Shown: positions 40,906-49,741, counted from the first letter of the stretch. The stretch is DNA of 51,147 bases from Jatrophihabitans sp964252635 (GCF_964252635.1 NZ_CAXUNP010000025.1:1-51147); one strand, 5' to 3'. Made by a program: numbers and translations. The notes: generated by a model from the letters alone, not told the origin.

Positions 40906-41521
40906 CAGACCAGAACGCCTGGTGGCCGCCGTCGCCCTCGGGCACGAACCAGCTGTCGACCACGTGCCACCCGGCGGCGGCCAGCCATCGTCGGTAGGTC
41001 GACGCGTCGGGATGACTCCACCACATCGATGCGGCGCCACCCAGCCAGTTCTCCTCCGTGCCTGTCCAGGCCGTGGCTCCCGCGACGAGCAAGCACTGTC
41101 CGCCCGGCTTCGTCCATCGGGCCAGGTCCGCGAGCAGGGCGGGCTGACGGGACAACGGGATGTGGATCACCGAGTACAACGCGAGCACCGCGTCGAACGT
41201 CGCGGGAGGCCAACGGAGGTCGGTGATGTCGCCCCTGACGAACGCCGCGCCGGGGACCAGTGCGCGGGCCCGCCGGATCTGCGTGTCACTGAGGTCGACG
41301 CCGGTGACCTGGAACCCGTCGTCGACCAGCCGCCTTGCCACAGGAATGCCGTTGCCGCACCCGACGTCGAGCACGTGCGCGCCGACGGGGAGTGCAGCGA
41401 CCAGGCGTTCCAGCCGAGTTGCGTACTGCGGACCCACCGGGTCGGCATCGCCTCGGTAGAGGTAGGACAGGACGTCGTAGCCGTGGCGTACTGCGTCGAC
41501 GTGTTCGGAATCGTGAGTCAC
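40895..41521 (-). CDS. SAM-dependent methyltransferase
   Basis: Seen: SAM-binding motif I VLDVGCGNG at ~50-58, acidic motif GVDLS, GDITDLRWPPATFDAVLALYSVIH and a C-terminal Trp-rich part (WTGTEENWLGGAASMWWSH). 208 aa. GTG at 41521 chosen because GAAGG precedes it and conserved sequence begins there; the open frame continues upstream with low-complexity residues. It overlaps the convergent sialyltransferase-like gene by 11 nt and is divergent from the HNH gene. The motif set resembles small-molecule methyltransferases; substrate unknown, and a link to the glycan locus is not shown. Confidence 0.83.
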   Translation of the reverse strand: MTHDSEHVDAVRHGYDVLSYLYRGDADPVGPQYATRLERLVAALPVGAHVLDVGCGNGIPVARRLVDDGFQVTGVDLSDTQIRRARALVPGAAFVRGDITDLRWPPATFDAVLALYSVIHIPLSRQPALLADLARWTKPGGQCLLVAGATAWTGTEENWLGGAASMWWSHPDASTYRRWLAAAGWHVVDSWFVPEGDGGHQAFWSVRS

Positions 41522-41619
41522 GAAACCTTCGTACCTCTCCGGGACGGTTACCGGCTCTCGATTTTGAGGGCCGCGGCTCGCCGCGGAAACTGTCGGACCC
41601 CTCGGGCAGGGTCTGCATT

Positions 41620-42930
41620 GTGGACGGGGTTGCGAGTGACGAACTGGCGGTGATGTCGGCTGCTCTGCGCGCGGTGGAGCCGGCGGCCGATGATGCGGCT
41701 CTAGTCGACCAGTTGCGTCTGTTGGAGGAGCTGAAGGCTGCTGCTGCAGCGGCGCAGGCCGCGGTGACGGCGGCGTTCGCCTTGTCCCGACGCGCGGCTG
41801 CGGCGGGGGAGCCAACCGACCGGCAGGATCGGGGCATCGCCGGGCAGGTGGCGTTGGCGCGACGGGTCTCGCCGTGGCAGGCCCGCCGCTACGTCGGCTG
41901 GTGTGCGGTGCTGACTCGGGAGCTGCCGACCACCTTCGCCGAGCTTCGGGCGGGACGGGTCTCGGAGTGGCGGGCAATGCTCGTGGCCCGGGAGACGCTG
42001 TTCCTGTCCCGGGAGGACCGCGCGCTGGTGGATGCCGAACTGGCCACACGGTTGTCCGGGTGGGGTGATCGTCGGGTCGAGGTCGAGGCGCGGAGGGCTG
42101 CCTACCGGCTCGACCCGGCCGGTTTCGTGGAGCGCTCCCGCGCGGCCGTGAACGACCGGCGGGTCTCGGTGCGGCCGGCGGCCGACACGATGTGCCGGCT
42201 GACCGCGTTGCTGCCCGTCGCCCAAGGCGTCGCGGCGTATGCGGCGTTGGGTCGGCACGCCGATCTGAAGGCGGCGGGCGGTGACGAGCGCGGGCGGGGG
42301 CAGGTCATGGCCGACACCCTGGTCGAACGGCTCACCGGCCAGGCCACCGCCGGCGCGGTGCCGGTCGAGATCGAGCTGGTCATGACCGACCGCGCCCTGC
42401 TCGCCGGTGACCACGAGCCTGCCGAACTCGTCGGGCACGGCCCGATCCCCGCCGACCTGGCCCGCGAGCTGGCCCTGGGTGACACCGACGCGCCGCGGTG
42501 GCTACGCCGACTGTTCCGCCACCCGGGCAACGGTGAGCTGGCCGCGATGGAGACCCGCGCCCGCACCTTCACCGCCAATCAGCGGCGCTTCGTCCGGCTC
42601 CGCGACCTGGGCCGCTGCCGCACCCCCTGGTGCGATGCGTTGATCAGGCACACGGACCACGTTCGCGGTTGGGCCTGCGACGGCCGCACCACCATCGCCA
42701 ACGCCGCCGGCACCTGCGAGGCCTGCAACTACGCCAAACAGGCACCCGGCTGGTCGGCCCGCGCCGACGGCGTCATCACGACCACCACCCCCACCGGGCA
42801 CCGGTATGCAAGTCACAGTCCCGACCCACCCGGCACAGACCCGCCCGGTAGCGATCCGCCACAGACAATCGTGCGCACCCGGACGCGCGTCATCGACTTG
42901 GTGTACCACCACGTGCCGCACGTCGCGTGA
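41620..42930 (+). CDS. DUF222/HNH endonuclease-domain protein (13E12 family)
   Basis: Seen: N-terminal helical DUF222 domain (VDQLRLLEELKAAAAAAQAAVTAAF, ARRVSPWQARRYVGWCAVLT) and a C-terminal HNH-like site CRTPWCDALIRHTDHVRGW...GTCEACNYAK, followed by a Pro-Asp-rich tail with DPPGTDPPGSDPP. 436 aa. This family is repeated in actinobacterial genomes (REP13E12 in Mycobacterium), and is linked to mobile or repeated loci. GTG at 41620 has CAGGGT 7 nt upstream; ATG 41653 is an alternative. It sits inside the sialic acid locus and ends overlapping the next convergent gene by 41 nt. Confidence 0.85.
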   Translation: MDGVASDELAVMSAALRAVEPAADDAALVDQLRLLEELKAAAAAAQAAVTAAFALSRRAAAAGEPTDRQDRGIAGQVALARRVSPWQARRYVGWCAVLTRELPTTFAELRAGRVSEWRAMLVARETLFLSREDRALVDAELATRLSGWGDRRVEVEARRAAYRLDPAGFVERSRAAVNDRRVSVRPAADTMCRLTALLPVAQGVAAYAALGRHADLKAAGGDERGRGQVMADTLVERLTGQATAGAVPVEIELVMTDRALLAGDHEPAELVGHGPIPADLARELALGDTDAPRWLRRLFRHPGNGELAAMETRARTFTANQRRFVRLRDLGRCRTPWCDALIRHTDHVRGWACDGRTTIANAAGTCEACNYAKQAPGWSARADGVITTTTPTGHRYASHSPDPPGTDPPGSDPPQTIVRTRTRVIDLVYHHVPHVA

Positions 42931-44278
42931 CGTCCACCCGGGCGCGGAACGCGCGCGCCCGCCGCAGGCCGCCCCGCGTCGCGTCCCAGTGAGCGATGCG
43001 GGAGTCGGCCAACCGCGTGCGCGCGCGACTCGTGGGTGCCAGGCCGGTCGCGCGCAGCCGACGTCGCGTGAAGTAGCGCGTCGAGCCGTGCCGCGCCAGC
43101 CACCGTTCCGCGGCAGGTCGCAGCTCCGGCAACATCGTCGGCTGCATGCAGAAGCTGACCGCCTCGACGAGTTCGGTGAGGTCGGCGGCGGCCATCTCGG
43201 CACCCGTTGTCGTGCCGTCCTGGTTCAGCCGGGGTACGACGGCGTCCACGATGGTCACCGGGATCCGGTTGCTGTTCTGGTACGGCGTCAGCGCGTCGAG
43301 CACCTGCCGCGCGCCCATCGTCGCCACCTCCAGGCCGAACAGGCTCCGGGCCGTGAGCAGCGCGGTCGAGAAGCAGCCGACGACGAGGTCGGGCCGTCCC
43401 TCGGCGAAGCACAGCTCGGCCGGCAGGTACGGCGGCACGACGGTCAACCGGACGCCGGCCTCCGCCGCGGCCGCCCGCACCGTGCCCGCCTGGGCGCGGT
43501 CGGCGGCCGGGTGGGCCTTGAACAGCACCTGGCGGTGACCGGCCCGGGCGGCGGCTCGCACCATGTCGGCGTACAGCGTGGCCTCCTGCGCCGGCGTCAT
43601 GATGTCCAGCGCGGACAGGTACTGGCCCAGCACGAGGGCGCCGCCGCGCGGCAACGACACGACGGCGTCGGCGAGGGCCGGAACAGACGTGGCCTCCGCC
43701 ATCACCTTGAGCACCGGCTCGTCCGGCAATGCGTCGGTGTCCACGCCCTCCTCGCGCAGCAGGACCGGTCGCAGGGCCGGCACCAGGTCGAGGTACAGCA
43801 CGCGCCGCATCCGCGAACCCAGCTCGCCGGGCAGGTGGTTGCGGGTCGGCCCGTAGCTCATCAGCCCGTCGCTGACGACGCTGACGGGGCAGTCACGCAG
43901 CAGCGTCGCCACGGCCCGCGCCGGTGCCACCGCGATCGATTCGACGACCAGCTCGCCCGGCGGCTCCTCGAGACCGAGGTGCGCGAGCAGCGCGCGCGCC
44001 AGCATCGGTACCTCGACGTCGCGCGGCGACCAGGCCGACGGGTGCAGCGGGGCGATGAGGTCGTTCCACGACACGACGCGGTCGACCCGATCACGGAGCA
44101 CGGCGAAGCCGGGTGACTGCGCCAGCGACGTGCCGATCTCGGGTGCCGGCCCGTTGTCGGACACGATCACCACCCGCCGGTCGCCGGCCCCGAAGCGGCC
44201 GGCGTCGATGCCCGCGGCGATGGTCATCGCGCTGAGTAGCGTCGAGCAGTAGAAGACCTGGGTCGTCGGCGCGCTCAT
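42890..44278 (-). CDS. Polysialyltransferase-like glycosyltransferase
   Basis: Seen: N-terminal VFYCSTLLSAMTIAAGI, then VVIVSDNGPAPE, S136-D-G138 in VSVVSDGLMSYGPTRNH, LVLGQYLSALDIM, FKAHP with H256-P257, and VVGCFSTALLTA. D/E-G, HP and a following Ser/Thr pair are the hallmarks of bacterial (poly)sialyltransferases; the acidic pair is reduced to SDG here. 462 aa. ATG at 44278 overlaps the stop of the GT2 gene (ATGA), so the two form an operon read on the minus strand. The open frame that runs further upstream is a shadow of the GT2 gene. Likely uses the CMP-sugar made by neuA. Confidence 0.75.
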   Translation of the reverse strand: MSAPTTQVFYCSTLLSAMTIAAGIDAGRFGAGDRRVVIVSDNGPAPEIGTSLAQSPGFAVLRDRVDRVVSWNDLIAPLHPSAWSPRDVEVPMLARALLAHLGLEEPPGELVVESIAVAPARAVATLLRDCPVSVVSDGLMSYGPTRNHLPGELGSRMRRVLYLDLVPALRPVLLREEGVDTDALPDEPVLKVMAEATSVPALADAVVSLPRGGALVLGQYLSALDIMTPAQEATLYADMVRAAARAGHRQVLFKAHPAADRAQAGTVRAAAAEAGVRLTVVPPYLPAELCFAEGRPDLVVGCFSTALLTARSLFGLEVATMGARQVLDALTPYQNSNRIPVTIVDAVVPRLNQDGTTTGAEMAAADLTELVEAVSFCMQPTMLPELRPAAERWLARHGSTRYFTRRRLRATGLAPTSRARTRLADSRIAHWDATRGGLRRARAFRARVDVTRRAARGGTPSR

Positions 44279-45255
44279 CGCCGCAGTCCTGCTCGCAGCG
44301 GACTGCTCGCGGGCACGACCGTCCGCAGCGCGGCGGCTCGCTCGCCCCGCACGACGATCCCGGCGAGCTGCTCCGGTGGCAGGGCGGCCAGCGCGGATCG
44401 CGCACGCGCACGGAAACGGGCCGCGAGCGCCCGTTCGTAGCGCGGCAGCAGGGTGAGGTGGTGCCCGAGGATGGCGACGAACTGCCGGGTCGCCTTCGGC
44501 AGGAAGCGCGCGGCCTGCGGGTCGGCCGTGACCTCGCGCAGGACCTGGTCGTAGGCGCGGAAGAAGTCCAGTTGGCGCTCGTCGCCGACCTGGGTCAGCG
44601 ACGTGGTGACCAGCCGCCGGTAGAACAGCCCGGCGAGCGACACCACGGCGTACGAGCGCAGCTCGCGGTGCAGGCGCCAGATCCACGGACGGTCCTCGGC
44701 CGTGCGCAGGCCGGACGGGAACGTCAGCAGGTCGCCCAGGCTGCGGCGGTAGACGCCGGCCCACGCGTACGGGTAGTCGACCATGCTGCGCCGGTTCGCC
44801 GGCAGGATGCTCTCGCGGGGGTCGAGCACCGTGTTCCGCATCCCCTGCGGGGCCCAGTGCGTGGCCCGCGCGCGGCCCTCGACCTGCACGTGGTCGACAC
44901 GGACGAAGTCGCAACCGAGCCTGTCGATGGCATCGACCAGCTGCGGCAGGTACCCGGGGGCCAGCCAGTCGTCGCCGTCGAGGTAGGTGACGAACCGACC
45001 CTCGGCCGCGGCCAGGCCGACGTTGCGGGCGTCGGCCAGGCCATGTGCGTGTTCGTGGGTGATGACGCGCGTCCCTGGCAGGCGGGGTGCCGCCTCGGCG
45101 ACGATCTCCGGCGTGGCGTCGTCCGAGCCGTCGTCGATGACGATGAGCTCGATGTCGGGTCGAAGATTGGCCACCACCGAGCGCAACGTCTGGCCGATGT
45201 AGGGCTCGGCGTTCAGGACGGGCAGCACGACGGACAGGTTGGGCGTGCCGGTCAT
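44275..45255 (-). CDS. Glycosyltransferase family 2 protein
   Basis: GT-A glycosyltransferase using a nucleotide sugar. Seen: N-terminal LSVVLPVLNAEPYIGQTLRSV, nucleotide-binding DDGSDD at 41-46, ARNVGLAAAEG, and the DxD-type YLDGDDW at 91-97; the C-terminal half has AEDRPWIWRL, a candidate catalytic-base region. 326 aa. ATG at 45255 chosen where conserved sequence starts; upstream in-frame residues are Arg-rich and lack conservation. First gene of a two-gene unit with the polysialyltransferase-like gene. Probably builds the acceptor glycan. Confidence 0.88.
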   Translation of the reverse strand: MTGTPNLSVVLPVLNAEPYIGQTLRSVVANLRPDIELIVIDDGSDDATPEIVAEAAPRLPGTRVITHEHAHGLADARNVGLAAAEGRFVTYLDGDDWLAPGYLPQLVDAIDRLGCDFVRVDHVQVEGRARATHWAPQGMRNTVLDPRESILPANRRSMVDYPYAWAGVYRRSLGDLLTFPSGLRTAEDRPWIWRLHRELRSYAVVSLAGLFYRRLVTTSLTQVGDERQLDFFRAYDQVLREVTADPQAARFLPKATRQFVAILGHHLTLLPRYERALAARFRARARSALAALPPEQLAGIVVRGERAAALRTVVPASSPLRAGLRR

Positions 45256-45434
45256 GCGGCGACGCAGTCGGAGCGCGACGGAACGGGACGGCCTTCGGCG
45301 CTCGGAGCGCAGCGGGGGGCGGGCATGACCAGCATGGTCCGAGGCCCGGATGAGCGGGCGGTGAACACGGGATGGACGGCACGCCGCCACCTCACCGGGC
45401 CGAGCCCACACGGTGCGTCGGTAACCTCGCTCCC

Positions 45435-46007
45435 ATGGAACCGGCCGTACCCGATCGACCCGACGGCGACGCTTTCTACAGCGCCGACGAGGTGGGCTCC
45501 TTCGAGCAGGGCAACGAGTTCAGCCGGTGGGCCCTGGCCCGCTACATCGTCGGTCGGGTGATCCTCGAGCGCGTCAGCTGGGCGCTGCTGGTCCTCGCGC
45601 TCGTGCTGGTCGCGCTCGCCGCCGTGTCGCAGTGGGTCCTGCACTCGACGCTGCTGGCCGTCCTGCTCGTCGTCCTCGCGATCGGCGTGTACGCCATGCG
45701 CGGGCTGCTGCGCCTGGTCCTGCGGCGGCTGATGAACGCCAAGGCCTACGGGCCGATGGAGCATCGGGTGTCCGAGATCGTCAACGGCGCCAGCGCAGGC
45801 GTGTTCCGCGAGCTGCGGCGCGTCGGCCTGCCCGGCCGGGTCATCACCCTGCCGCTGCTCATCGTGCGGCTGGTGGGGCGGCGTCGGGCCGACACCATGG
45901 CGCGGATCCGCCGCTTCGAGGTCGACCGCGCCGTACCGAAGGCGAGCCGCGACGAGCTCTACCTCGTCCTGCGCCAATCGGTGGGCCGCGTGCCCCCGAG
46001 CACCTGA
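45435..46007 (+). CDS. Membrane protein of unknown function
   Basis: Not recognised. Seen: an acidic N-terminus, two adjacent hydrophobic helices (SWALLVLALVLVALAAVS and LLAVLLVVLAIGVYAM, residues ~45-90), then a basic cytosolic region (RRLMNAKAYGPMEHRVSEIV, GRRRADTMARIRRFEVDRAV). 190 aa. TAACCT at 45422-45427 lies 7 nt before the ATG, indicating a leaderless transcript; this also fixes the start against an in-frame ATG at 45372. Confidence 0.75.
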   Translation: MEPAVPDRPDGDAFYSADEVGSFEQGNEFSRWALARYIVGRVILERVSWALLVLALVLVALAAVSQWVLHSTLLAVLLVVLAIGVYAMRGLLRLVLRRLMNAKAYGPMEHRVSEIVNGASAGVFRELRRVGLPGRVITLPLLIVRLVGRRRADTMARIRRFEVDRAVPKASRDELYLVLRQSVGRVPPST

Positions 46008-46038
46008 CCCGCCCACGCGCGCTGGCAGACTGGCGTCC

Positions 46039-46707
46039 GTGAGCGCCCCGTCCACCCGCACCGACGTCCTGCGCGCCGGCTTGCTGGTGCTCGTGCTGGC
46101 CGCGGTCGGGGCACTGGCCGGGCTCGTCTGGTCCGGGTGGAGCCCGAGGGGCCCCCGGGCGCTCGTGCTGCACCCGGGCGTCTACGTGCCCGACGAGACC
46201 GAGGCGTTCGTCGCCGGCGACGGTCGGTTCCTGGTCATCGCGGCCGTGCTCGGGCTGGTGGCCGGCCTCGCGATGTGGTTCCTGCGCCCGATGCGGGGCG
46301 TCGCCACCGCCCTGGCCCTCGCCGTCGGTGGGGTGGCCGGATCGCTGCTCACCATGGCCGTCGGTCACCTCACCGGCGGCGGCGACGGCACCGGCCGGGC
46401 CATCCCCGACAGCTCCGAACGGTTCAGCGACCAGCTGCCGCTGACCGTGCACGCCCACGGCCTGCTGGTCGTGCAGGCCGCGGTGTCGGTGCTGGTGTTC
46501 GGGATGCTGGTGGCCTTCGCCGCCCGGGACGACCTCGGCCGTCCCGACCCGGTCCACGACGCCGTGGTGGCCGCGAGGCAGCCACCCGAGTCAGTTGCTG
46601 CCGGCGCCCATCCGCAGTACGGCGGGGGATACGGCGATGCTGCGCGTCCCCTGCAGCAGGGCGATCTCCCGCCGCAGCAACCGGGCCAGCCGGGTCAACC
46701 GTTCTGA
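46039..46707 (+). CDS. Four-helix membrane protein of unknown function
   Basis: Seen: hydrophobic helices at about residues 12-32, 66-86, 88-112 and 143-163, separated by short loops, then a Gln/Pro/Gly-rich tail. It resembles DUF2567-type actinobacterial membrane proteins in layout, but that is only an impression. 222 aa. CAGACT lies 7 nt before the GTG. The last ~39 residues overlap the 3' end of the LON-domain gene on the other strand, and their composition (PQQPGQPGQPF) suggests this tail is under little constraint. Confidence 0.7.
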   Translation: MSAPSTRTDVLRAGLLVLVLAAVGALAGLVWSGWSPRGPRALVLHPGVYVPDETEAFVAGDGRFLVIAAVLGLVAGLAMWFLRPMRGVATALALAVGGVAGSLLTMAVGHLTGGGDGTGRAIPDSSERFSDQLPLTVHAHGLLVVQAAVSVLVFGMLVAFAARDDLGRPDPVHDAVVAARQPPESVAAGAHPQYGGGYGDAARPLQQGDLPPQQPGQPGQPF

Positions 46708-47283
46708 CGTGCTGAGGTCTCCGAGCAGGGCCTGCTTCTCTGCCGGCGGGAGCGGCAGCCGCGCCGCGATCTGGTAGGCGAGCATGCTCGCGTCGTTGGG
46801 CAGTTCCGAACCGGTGCCCCGCCCGGCCAGGCGCAGCAGGTAGGAGTCGTAGACGTCCATGAGCTCGCGGGCCCGAACCTCCTGCGCACGCGTCAGGCCG
46901 CCGTCCGACTCGTCGAGGAAGGTGACCTCCGCACGCAGGTAGGGCTTGCCGGTGGGCACCAGCGCCTCGACCGTGAACCGCCGGGTGCCCACCGCCAGCA
47001 GGTCGGCGGCGCCGTCGGGCTCGCGCTCGATCTCGAGGATCTCGGCCAGTGTGCCCACCCGCTCGACGTCGGGTGCGTCGCCGCGCGCGGCCACACCGGG
47101 GTTCTCGGCCTCGGTCCCGGTGCGCAGGGCGACGACCCCGAACACCGGTCCGTCCGGGGTCTCGGCGATGTCGTCGAGCAGCTGCCGGTACCGCTGCTCG
47201 AAGATGTGCAGCGGCAGCGGCATGCCGGGCAGCAGGACGTGGCTGAGCGGGAACAACGGGATCAGTGCGTGCTCGGGCGCCAC
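46591..47283 (-). CDS. LON substrate-binding domain protein
   Basis: Stand-alone protein with the N-terminal substrate-recognition domain of Lon protease and no AAA+ or protease part. Seen: IPLFPLSHVLLPGMPLPLHIFEQRYRQLL, FGVVALR, VGTLAEILEIEREPDG, LAVGTRRFTVE, and a helical C-terminus with LPLPPAEKQALLGD. 230 aa. GTG at 47283, with TAGCGT (minus strand, rc of 47290-47295) 6 nt upstream as a leaderless -10. Divergent from hisD. Role unknown; such proteins are common next to his genes in actinobacteria as far as I recall. Confidence 0.87.
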   Translation of the reverse strand: MAPEHALIPLFPLSHVLLPGMPLPLHIFEQRYRQLLDDIAETPDGPVFGVVALRTGTEAENPGVAARGDAPDVERVGTLAEILEIEREPDGAADLLAVGTRRFTVEALVPTGKPYLRAEVTFLDESDGGLTRAQEVRARELMDVYDSYLLRLAGRGTGSELPNDASMLAYQIAARLPLPPAEKQALLGDLSTSERLTRLARLLRREIALLQGTRSIAVSPAVLRMGAGSN

Positions 47284-47335
47284 CCCCTCACGCTAGACGC
47301 CGGTCACAAGGCGGACCCGGTGCAGCGCGGGCCCG

Positions 47336-47341
47336 TAAACT
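47336..47341 (+). promoter_or_regulatory. Leaderless -10 box of the his operon
   Basis: TAAACT fits TANNNT and ends 7 nt before the hisD GTG at 47349, the spacing for transcription starting at the start codon. The opposite strand has TAGCGT (rc of 47290-47295) for the divergent LON-domain gene, so the 65-bp gap holds two back-to-back promoters. Confidence 0.6.
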
Positions 47342-47348
47342 CGGCCCT

Positions 47349-48650
47349 GTGCTACGCCGCCTGGATCTGACGACCGCAGCCTCCGCCGACCTGCGCCGCG
47401 TGCTCCCGCGCGCCCGGGTCGACGTGCATGCCGCGCTCGAGGCCGTCACCCCGTTGATCGCGGACGTAGCGGCACGCGGCTACCCGGCGGTACGCGACGC
47501 GACGCTGCGCTTCGACGGCGTCGACGTGCCCGAGCCCAGGGTTCCCGACGCCGCCCTCGGCGAGGCCCTGGACCGTCTCGACCCGACCGTGCGCGACGCG
47601 CTGGCCGAGTCGATCCGCCGCGCCCGCATCGTCCACGAGGCACAGCGGCGCGAGGTCGTCGACGTGCAGGTCGTCCCCGGCGGCACGGTCACCGAGCGGT
47701 GGGTGCCGGTCGCGCGGGTCGGGCTGTACGTGCCGGGCGGGCTGGCCGTCTACCCCTCCAGCGTCGTCATGAACGTCGTCCCGGCCCAGGTGGCGGGCGT
47801 CGGCTCGATCGCGGTGTTCTCGCCCGCCCAGAAGGAGTTCGGTGGCCGGCCGCACCCGACCATCCTGGCGGCGTGCGCCCTGCTCGGGGTCGACGAGGTG
47901 TACGCGGTCGGCGGCGCGCAGGCCGTGGCGCTCGCCGCCTACGGCGACGTGTCGCTTGGCATCGAGCCCGTCGATGTCGTCACCGGCCCCGGCAACATCT
48001 ACGTCGCCGCGGCCAAGCGCGTCGTGCGCGGCATCGTCGGCATCGACTCCGAGGCCGGGCCCACGGAGATCGCGGTGCTCGCCGACGCCACCGCCGACCC
48101 GTCGCACGTCGCCGCCGACCTCATCAGCCAGGCCGAGCACGACACCCTTGCCGCGTCAGTACTGGTCACCGACTCCACCGAGCTCGCCGACGCCGTCGAC
48201 GCCGAGGTCGAGCGGCAGGTGGCGGCGACCAAGCACACCGACCGCGTGCGCACCGCCCTGACCGGCGAGCAGTCGGCCGTCGTGCTCGTCACCGACCTCG
48301 AACAGGGTCTGGCGGTGGTCGACGCCTACGCCGCCGAACACCTCGAGGTCATCACCGTCGACGCCCGCGCGTGGGCGGAACGCGTGCGCAACGCCGGTTG
48401 CATCTTCGTCGGCCCGCACGCCCCGGTGTCGCTCGGCGACTACTGCGCGGGTTCCAACCACGTGCTGCCGACGGGCGGCACCGGCCGCCACGCGTCCGGG
48501 TTGTCGGTGCAGTCGTTCCTCAAGGGCATCCACCTCGTCGAGTACGACGCCGCCGCCCTGGCCGAGGTCGCGCCGCACGTCATCGCGCTGGCCGAGGCCG
48601 AGGACCTGCCCGCGCACGGCGCCGCCGTCGCCGTGCGCGTCACCTCATGA
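47349..48650 (+). CDS. hisD: Histidinol dehydrogenase
   Basis: Zn-dependent NAD enzyme catalysing the last two steps of histidine synthesis (histidinol to histidine). Seen: VPVARVGLYVPGGLAVYPSSVVMN, GAQAVALAAYG, VVTGPGNIYVAAAKR, SEAGPTEIAVLAD, the catalytic/metal region ISQAEHDTLA, and CAGSNHVLPTGGTGRHASGLS. 433 aa. The GTG at 47349 follows TAAACT, indicating a leaderless operon start. The stop overlaps hisC (ATGA). Confidence 0.96.
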   Translation: MLRRLDLTTAASADLRRVLPRARVDVHAALEAVTPLIADVAARGYPAVRDATLRFDGVDVPEPRVPDAALGEALDRLDPTVRDALAESIRRARIVHEAQRREVVDVQVVPGGTVTERWVPVARVGLYVPGGLAVYPSSVVMNVVPAQVAGVGSIAVFSPAQKEFGGRPHPTILAACALLGVDEVYAVGGAQAVALAAYGDVSLGIEPVDVVTGPGNIYVAAAKRVVRGIVGIDSEAGPTEIAVLADATADPSHVAADLISQAEHDTLAASVLVTDSTELADAVDAEVERQVAATKHTDRVRTALTGEQSAVVLVTDLEQGLAVVDAYAAEHLEVITVDARAWAERVRNAGCIFVGPHAPVSLGDYCAGSNHVLPTGGTGRHASGLSVQSFLKGIHLVEYDAAALAEVAPHVIALAEAEDLPAHGAAVAVRVTS

Positions 48651-49741
48651 CCGAGGCCCTTCCGCTGCGTCCTGAGCTCGTCGGCGAGCTGCCCTACGGC
48701 GCGCCGCAGCTCGACGTGCCGGTCGCGCTTAACACCAACGAGAATCCGTACCCGCCGTCCGAGGCCACCGTCGCCGACATGGCCGCGGCGGTCGCGGACG
48801 CGGCACGCAGCCTGAACCGCTACCCCGACCGGGACGCGCTCAACCTGCGCACCGATCTCGCCGCCTACCTCTCCACGGACGGCGGGGCCGAGCTCGGGGT
48901 CGACCAGGTGTGGGCCGCGAACGGTTCCAACGAGATCATGCTGCAGCTGCTGATGGCCTTCGGTGGGCCGGACCGCACCGCGGTGTCGTTCGCGCCGACG
49001 TACTCGATGTATCCCGAGTACGCACGCGACACCCACACCCGGTGGGTGGTCGGCCGCCGTCGTGACGACTTCGGCATCGACCTGCCGCACGCCCTCGACG
49101 TCATCGCCGAGCACCGGCCGTCGGTCGTGCTGCTCGCCTCGCCGAACAACCCGACGGGCACCGCGCTGGGCCTCGCCGACGTCGAGGCCATCCTCGCGGC
49201 CGCCCCCGGCGTGGTGGTGGTCGACGAGGCGTACGGCGAGTTCCGCCGCGCCGGTGTGCCCAGCGCGGTGTCGTTGCTGCCCGCCCACCCCCGCCTGGTG
49301 GTCACCCGCACCATGTCGAAGGCGTTCGCGCTCGCCGGCGGCCGCCTGGGTTATCTCGCCGCGTCGTCGGCAGTGGTCGACGCCGTACGCATCGTCCGGT
49401 TGCCGTACCACCTGTCGTCGGTCACCCAGGCCGTGGCGCGGGTGGCACTGGCACACGCCGGCGAGATGCTCGCCGCGGTCGACGAACTGCGGGCCGAACG
49501 CGATCGCACGCAGGAGTGGTTGGTGGGCCTCGGGCTGCACGCCGCGCCGTCGGACGCCAACTTCGTGCTCTTCGGCGTCTTCGGTGACCGGCACCGCGTG
49601 TGGCAGGGCCTGCTCGACCGGGGCGTGCTGATCCGCGAGACTGGACCCGACGGGTGGCTGCGGGTGTCCATCGGCACGCCTACCGAGATGGCGTCGTTCC
49701 GCACGGCTCTGACCGCGATACTGACGGAGGTTCCCGCATGA
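48647..49741 (+). CDS. hisC: Histidinol-phosphate aminotransferase
   Basis: PLP-dependent class I/II aminotransferase converting imidazole acetol-phosphate to histidinol phosphate. Seen: LNTNENPYPPS, NGSNEIMLQLLMAF, SPNNPTGTA, VVDEAYGEF, and the PLP lysine in TRTMSKAFALAGGRLGY. 364 aa. ATG at 48647 overlaps the hisD stop; the stop overlaps hisB (ATGA). The open frame extending upstream lies inside hisD and is not coding. Confidence 0.95.
   Translation: MTEALPLRPELVGELPYGAPQLDVPVALNTNENPYPPSEATVADMAAAVADAARSLNRYPDRDALNLRTDLAAYLSTDGGAELGVDQVWAANGSNEIMLQLLMAFGGPDRTAVSFAPTYSMYPEYARDTHTRWVVGRRRDDFGIDLPHALDVIAEHRPSVVLLASPNNPTGTALGLADVEAILAAAPGVVVVDEAYGEFRRAGVPSAVSLLPAHPRLVVTRTMSKAFALAGGRLGYLAASSAVVDAVRIVRLPYHLSSVTQAVARVALAHAGEMLAAVDELRAERDRTQEWLVGLGLHAAPSDANFVLFGVFGDRHRVWQGLLDRGVLIRETGPDGWLRVSIGTPTEMASFRTALTAILTEVPA

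Noticed and set aside
44279..45382. Upstream extension of the polysialyltransferase-like frame through the GT2 gene
   Set aside because: It is an alternate frame of the GT2 coding sequence, with biased Arg/Pro/Ala content; the ATGA overlap sets the start at 44278.
45256..45434. Possible extra small gene between the GT2 gene and the 45435 membrane protein
   Set aside because: Frames here are short, Arg-rich and without ribosome site; the gap is adequately explained as divergent promoters.
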